A stretch of DNA of 6,598 nucleotides from an uncultured bacterium (GTDB lineage Bacteria; Armatimonadota; UBA5829; DSUL01). Below are positions 6,382 to 6,598 of this stretch, piece after piece. The notes under the pieces are model-generated. The model was not told the origin of the DNA. It made no database searches and worked only from the letters and a program-made list of their open reading frames with translations. Numbering within the stretch: the first letter of the stretch is position 1; the number at the start of each line of letters is the position of its first letter. Position numbers and translations under genes: made by a program. The stretch spans positions 1 to 6,598 of the forward strand of contig CALCJH010000062.1 of assembly GCA_937967775.1 (NCBI GenBank), read 5' to 3'.

Positions 6382-6470
6382 GAGACCACTCTCTGCAGGA
6401 GTGTGGTTCGACTCGCCTGGCATCGCCGGGCGGCGCAACCACAGCAGGATGAGTTACGGAATGCCTGGTC
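6382..6470 (+). repeat. Palindromic intergenic repeat, copy B
   Basis: The core at 6402-6443 is an imperfect palindrome: TGTGGTT pairs with AACCACA, and an inner arm CGCCTGG pairs with GCCGGGCG (one G-T pair) around a five-base loop. It aligns with copy A over most of its length, sharing GAGACC, TGC.GGA, GGTTCGACTCGCC and GGGCGGC.CAACCA in the same order and spacing. It lies upstream of the PEP-CTERM gene and beyond its proposed promoter. Confidence 0.65.
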
Positions 6471-6478
6471 CTCCAGCC

Positions 6479-6499
6479 TTCAACTTTCAACGTTCAAAT
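6479..6499 (+). repeat. Three tandem heptanucleotides (TTCAAcN-like)
   Basis: TTCAACT, TTCAACG and TTCAAAT follow one another without gaps, between palindromes B and C. The tract is short and imperfect, and resembles the short tandem heptanucleotide repeats found in some bacterial intergenic regions. No function can be assigned. Confidence 0.5.
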
Positions 6500-6536
6500 C
6501 CTAACGCTGGTCTCTTGACTCTCGACGGGAATTACG

Positions 6537-6581
6537 GTGGTCGTCGAGTTGCGCGCCGCAGGCGCGCGAATCGACGACCAC
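6537..6581. repeat. Strong 45-base palindrome, possible third member (copy C) of the repeat family
   Basis: An outer perfect 11-bp stem (6537-6547 with 6571-6581, GTGGTCGTCGA and its complement), one mismatch, a two-pair step including one G-T pair, and a perfect 7-bp inner stem (GCGCGCC with GGCGCGC) enclose a GCA loop. No T-tract follows on either strand, so it is not an obvious terminator. The centre (CGCAGGCG) and the outer TGGT...ACCA ends resemble copy A, and CTCTC upstream (6511-6523 region) may match copy B. Membership in the family is likely but less certain than for A and B. The element may continue past the window end. Confidence 0.6.
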
Positions 6582-6598
6582 AACAGTCCCCGGGCGTC

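Larger units (their letters stand above)
6302..6598. other. Non-coding region at the right edge
   Basis: No convincing gene is present on either strand. The two short open frames in it have no recognisable motifs, no good ribosome binding site, and run through the palindromes. The region contains repeat copy B (6382-6470), three short heptanucleotide repeats (6479-6499) and the strong palindrome at 6537-6581. Regulatory sites for a gene to the right could lie here but cannot be judged. Confidence 0.6.

Noticed and set aside
6403..6417. GGTTCGACTC in repeat B (and a similar stretch in A) as a tRNA T-loop or tRNA-derived attachment site
   Set aside because: The flanking bases cannot form the 5-bp T stem and no other tRNA arms are present; the resemblance is short and probably accidental.
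5156..6470. Repeats A and B as integron attC sites
   Set aside because: The palindrome arms do not contain the GTTRRRY / RYYYAAC core sites and no integron integrase is in the window.
5156..6598. CRISPR array
   Set aside because: The repeats are few, unequally spaced by up to 1.2 kb, and diverged, with no spacer pattern or cas genes.

Overview
The window is GC-rich chromosomal DNA from a bacterium. It combines a DUF3866 protein (a family I associate mainly with Firmicutes, Actinobacteria and related phyla) with a PEP-CTERM surface protein (sorted by exosortase in organisms with an outer membrane) and a heparan-alpha-glucosaminide-N-acetyltransferase-like membrane acyltransferase. My best guess is Armatimonadota or a similar non-model phylum. 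This rests on gene content alone and is only moderately secure.

Bases 1-3814 (+ strand) hold four closely spaced genes that look like one operon: a two-SIS-domain GlmS/AgaS-like sugar-phosphate protein (1-1038), a PepT-like M20 metallopeptidase (1075-2196), a DUF3866 protein whose ATG overlaps the peptidase stop by 8 bases (2189-3271), and a NUDIX ADP-ribose pyrophosphatase 6 bases further on (3278-3814). The operon promoter lies upstream of the window. The set suggests salvage or housekeeping work on aminosugar phosphates, small peptides and ADP-ribose, plus one conserved protein of unknown role.

Bases 3822-4991 (- strand) encode the multi-pass acyltransferase, convergent with the NUDIX gene. 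Only 7 bases separate the two stop codons, and two small hairpins sit on the junction.

Bases 4992-6598 are accessory in character. One - strand gene (5336-6148) encodes a secreted PEP-CTERM protein. It has its own strong intrinsic terminator (5271-5303), a plausible promoter (6273-6301) and a roughly 95-base leader that can fold into a closed multi-hairpin domain just ahead of the ribosome binding site. Two similar palindromic repeats of about 85 bases (5156-5238 and 6382-6470) lie in the same orientation on either side of this gene, and a third, stronger palindrome (6537-6581) lies near the right edge. These repeats and the structured leader are the least explained parts of the window. I see no CRISPR array, transposase, tRNA or rRNA.
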